A stretch of 64,000 bases of DNA from Endomicrobiaceae bacterium. GTDB lineage: Bacteria; Elusimicrobiota; Endomicrobiia; Endomicrobiales; Endomicrobiaceae. The translations under genes were made by a program, and so were the position numbers. Of this stretch, positions 62,400-64,000 are shown piece by piece (within the stretch, counting starts at the first letter, position 1; every line of letters begins with the position of its first letter). The notes under the pieces were generated by a model, which had not been told where the DNA came from, did no database searches, and worked only from the letters and a program-made list of their open reading frames with translations. Where the stretch lies: the NCBI GenBank assembly GCA_028711215.1, contig JAQTSO010000005.1:1-64000 (forward strand). The letters are read 5' to 3'.

Positions 62400-64000
62400 T
62401 TACCTGTTCATAAGAATCTTTTCAAAAACAAATTCCGTTATGGGTTTTGAAAAGTAATATCCCTGGATACTGTCACAGTTAACTGCTTTTAAAAATTTAT
62501 ATTGACTTTCTGTTTCAACTCCTTCGGCAATAACTTCTATTTTTAAGGAATGTGCCAAGTTTATCGTGTGATAAACAATTTTATCTGTGCGCATGTCACC
62601 AATGCTGTCTATAAAAGATTTATCTAATTTTAAAGCATGAATTCTTGTATCTCTTAGCAGCATCATAGATGAATATCCGACTCCAAAATCATCTATCAAA
62701 ATTTTAAAACCAAGTTTATATAACTGTTCAATAGTTTTATTTAATAATTCAATATTTTCCAAAATAGCACTTTCTGTTATTTCCAACTGTATATATTGTG
62801 GTGCAAGTCCTATATCATCTAAAATTTCTTTGAAAATTTTAACAAAATTCGGATTGTAAAAATTTAATCTGGACAAATTGATTGAGACAGGAACAGGATT
62901 TAATCCCATGCCAAGCCACATTTTTTGTTTCTTACAAACAGTTGTATATACATATTTATCCAATTCTGTAATAAACCTGTTTTTTTCAAATAATGGTATA
63001 AAATTCATAGGAACTATTGTTGTACCGTCTTCTTTCTTCCAACGAACAAGTGCTTCTGCTCCAACAATCTTTTGTTCCAATGTGTTATACTTAGGTTGCA
63101 AATATATAACAAACTCTTCTTGTTCCAAAGCATCTCTCATCTGACTTTCTATAATACTGTCTTGAAGCTGTTTGTGTTCAAAGTTATCATCAAAAAATGC
63201 ATAGAAAATATCCTTTCTCTCTTTAATACTTTTTCTTGCAAGATTTGAATAATTAATCATATTATTTATATCTATATCCGGATTTTTTATTTCATATATT
63301 CCTATATGCGGTGCAAGCATATATTTTTTTGTATCAGAAATGGCATAATTTTGTAATTTTTTATAGAATACCAAAAGTCTTTCAAATAATTGTTTTTTAT
63401 CGGTAAAATAAAATAATGCATAGAAATTATCCGCATAGTGGTGTGCATGTAACTCTTTTGTTTGCTTTATATCGTTTAGTGTTTTCCATATAAAACGAAT
63501 TACCTTATTTCCTTCATCATATCCGAATATATTATTAAAAAATTTAAATCCGTCAATATTAATATTTAATATGGCTAAATTTTCAGGACTATCATCCAAT
63601 ATTTTTCTCACATTAATACAAAATTTTGCATATGTATCGCCGCCTGTTACTGCATCCACATATGCTATTCTTGCCAATTCTTTTTTTCTTTTTAGCTGAA
63701 TTAATAAAATTAACAAAAACAAGAAAACAACCAAACCTAAAATCTTTAAAAATAAAATATTACCTTTTTCCAAAACATCATCCATCATCGCATCCATGGT
63801 CTCAATCGGAACTATGATAAGCAAATACCAATTATTCATATTAATCGGATAGTAATACACATATTGATTTTTTTCGTGATTGAATTTAATGTATCCTGCC
63901 TTACCAAGATTCATATTTTTTTTCATCTCAAGAATATTTCCTTTTGTATTTTCATTGATTGTTATAATATCTTCAAATAAATTCTTTACATTTTGATCGC
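62400..64000 (-). CDS. Sensor protein with degenerate GGDEF and EAL domain, 5' end outside window
   Basis: EAL: AEALVRWKKEDG, SINLSRLNFYNP, LEITESAILEN, IDDFGVGYSSM, LDKSFID; GGDEF site reads YADNFYALFYF; frame is open to nt 64000. Confidence 0.88.
   Translation of the reverse strand, partial: DQNVKNLFEDIITINENTKGNILEMKKNMNLGKAGYIKFNHEKNQYVYYYPINMNNWYLLIIVPIETMDAMMDDVLEKGNILFLKILGLVVFLFLLILLIQLKRKKELARIAYVDAVTGGDTYAKFCINVRKILDDSPENLAILNINIDGFKFFNNIFGYDEGNKVIRFIWKTLNDIKQTKELHAHHYADNFYALFYFTDKKQLFERLLVFYKKLQNYAISDTKKYMLAPHIGIYEIKNPDIDINNMINYSNLARKSIKERKDIFYAFFDDNFEHKQLQDSIIESQMRDALEQEEFVIYLQPKYNTLEQKIVGAEALVRWKKEDGTTIVPMNFIPLFEKNRFITELDKYVYTTVCKKQKMWLGMGLNPVPVSINLSRLNFYNPNFVKIFKEILDDIGLAPQYIQLEITESAILENIELLNKTIEQLYKLGFKILIDDFGVGYSSMMLLRDTRIHALKLDKSFIDSIGDMRTDKIVYHTINLAHSLKIEVIAEGVETESQYKFLKAVNCDSIQGYYFSKPITEFVFEKILMNR

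Overview
AT-rich bacterial chromosomal segment, mostly conserved housekeeping operons on the + strand. In order: tuf (3' end)-rpmG-tRNA-Trp-secE-nusG-rplK-rplA; argF-like; a GpgS-like glycosyltransferase fused to a HAD phosphatase; rpsB-tsf-pyrH-frr-ferredoxin-uppS-cdsA; a UDG-like accessory gene; dxr-rseP-ispG-SGNH; greA; a GT39-like gene; tig-clpP-clpX-SGNH-lon-membrane protein; aminotransferase-serA; GT39/TPR gene-pgpA. On the - strand there is a TolC-MFP-RND-RND efflux operon and a CpXC gene pair. Then follow tpiA-pduL-rpiB, three envelope genes, a nucleoside/pentose catabolism run (deoC, split transketolase, deoB, pnp, deoA/pdp, recJ, mtnP, pfkB-like, cdd), a Na/Pi cotransporter, purA, a - strand membrane protein, thyX, an OmpA-like gene and a truncated GGDEF/EAL gene. 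TolC/RND/OmpA-like genes imply a Gram-negative-type envelope; I cannot fix the phylum (Elusimicrobiota-like is a guess). I saw no CRISPR array, IS element or prophage. The strongest unexplained signals are: (1) a ~137-nt intergenic element present twice (after cdsA and after thyX), folding into a long imperfect hairpin with compensatory base changes between copies; (2) a predicted one-polypeptide glucosylglycerate-type synthase/phosphatase behind a promoter plus early terminator hairpin; (3) a UDG-superfamily-like accessory gene next to one repeat copy; (4) RecJ with a ~100-aa insertion inside a nucleoside catabolism cluster; (5) a degraded ORF remnant at 30.6-30.9 kb.
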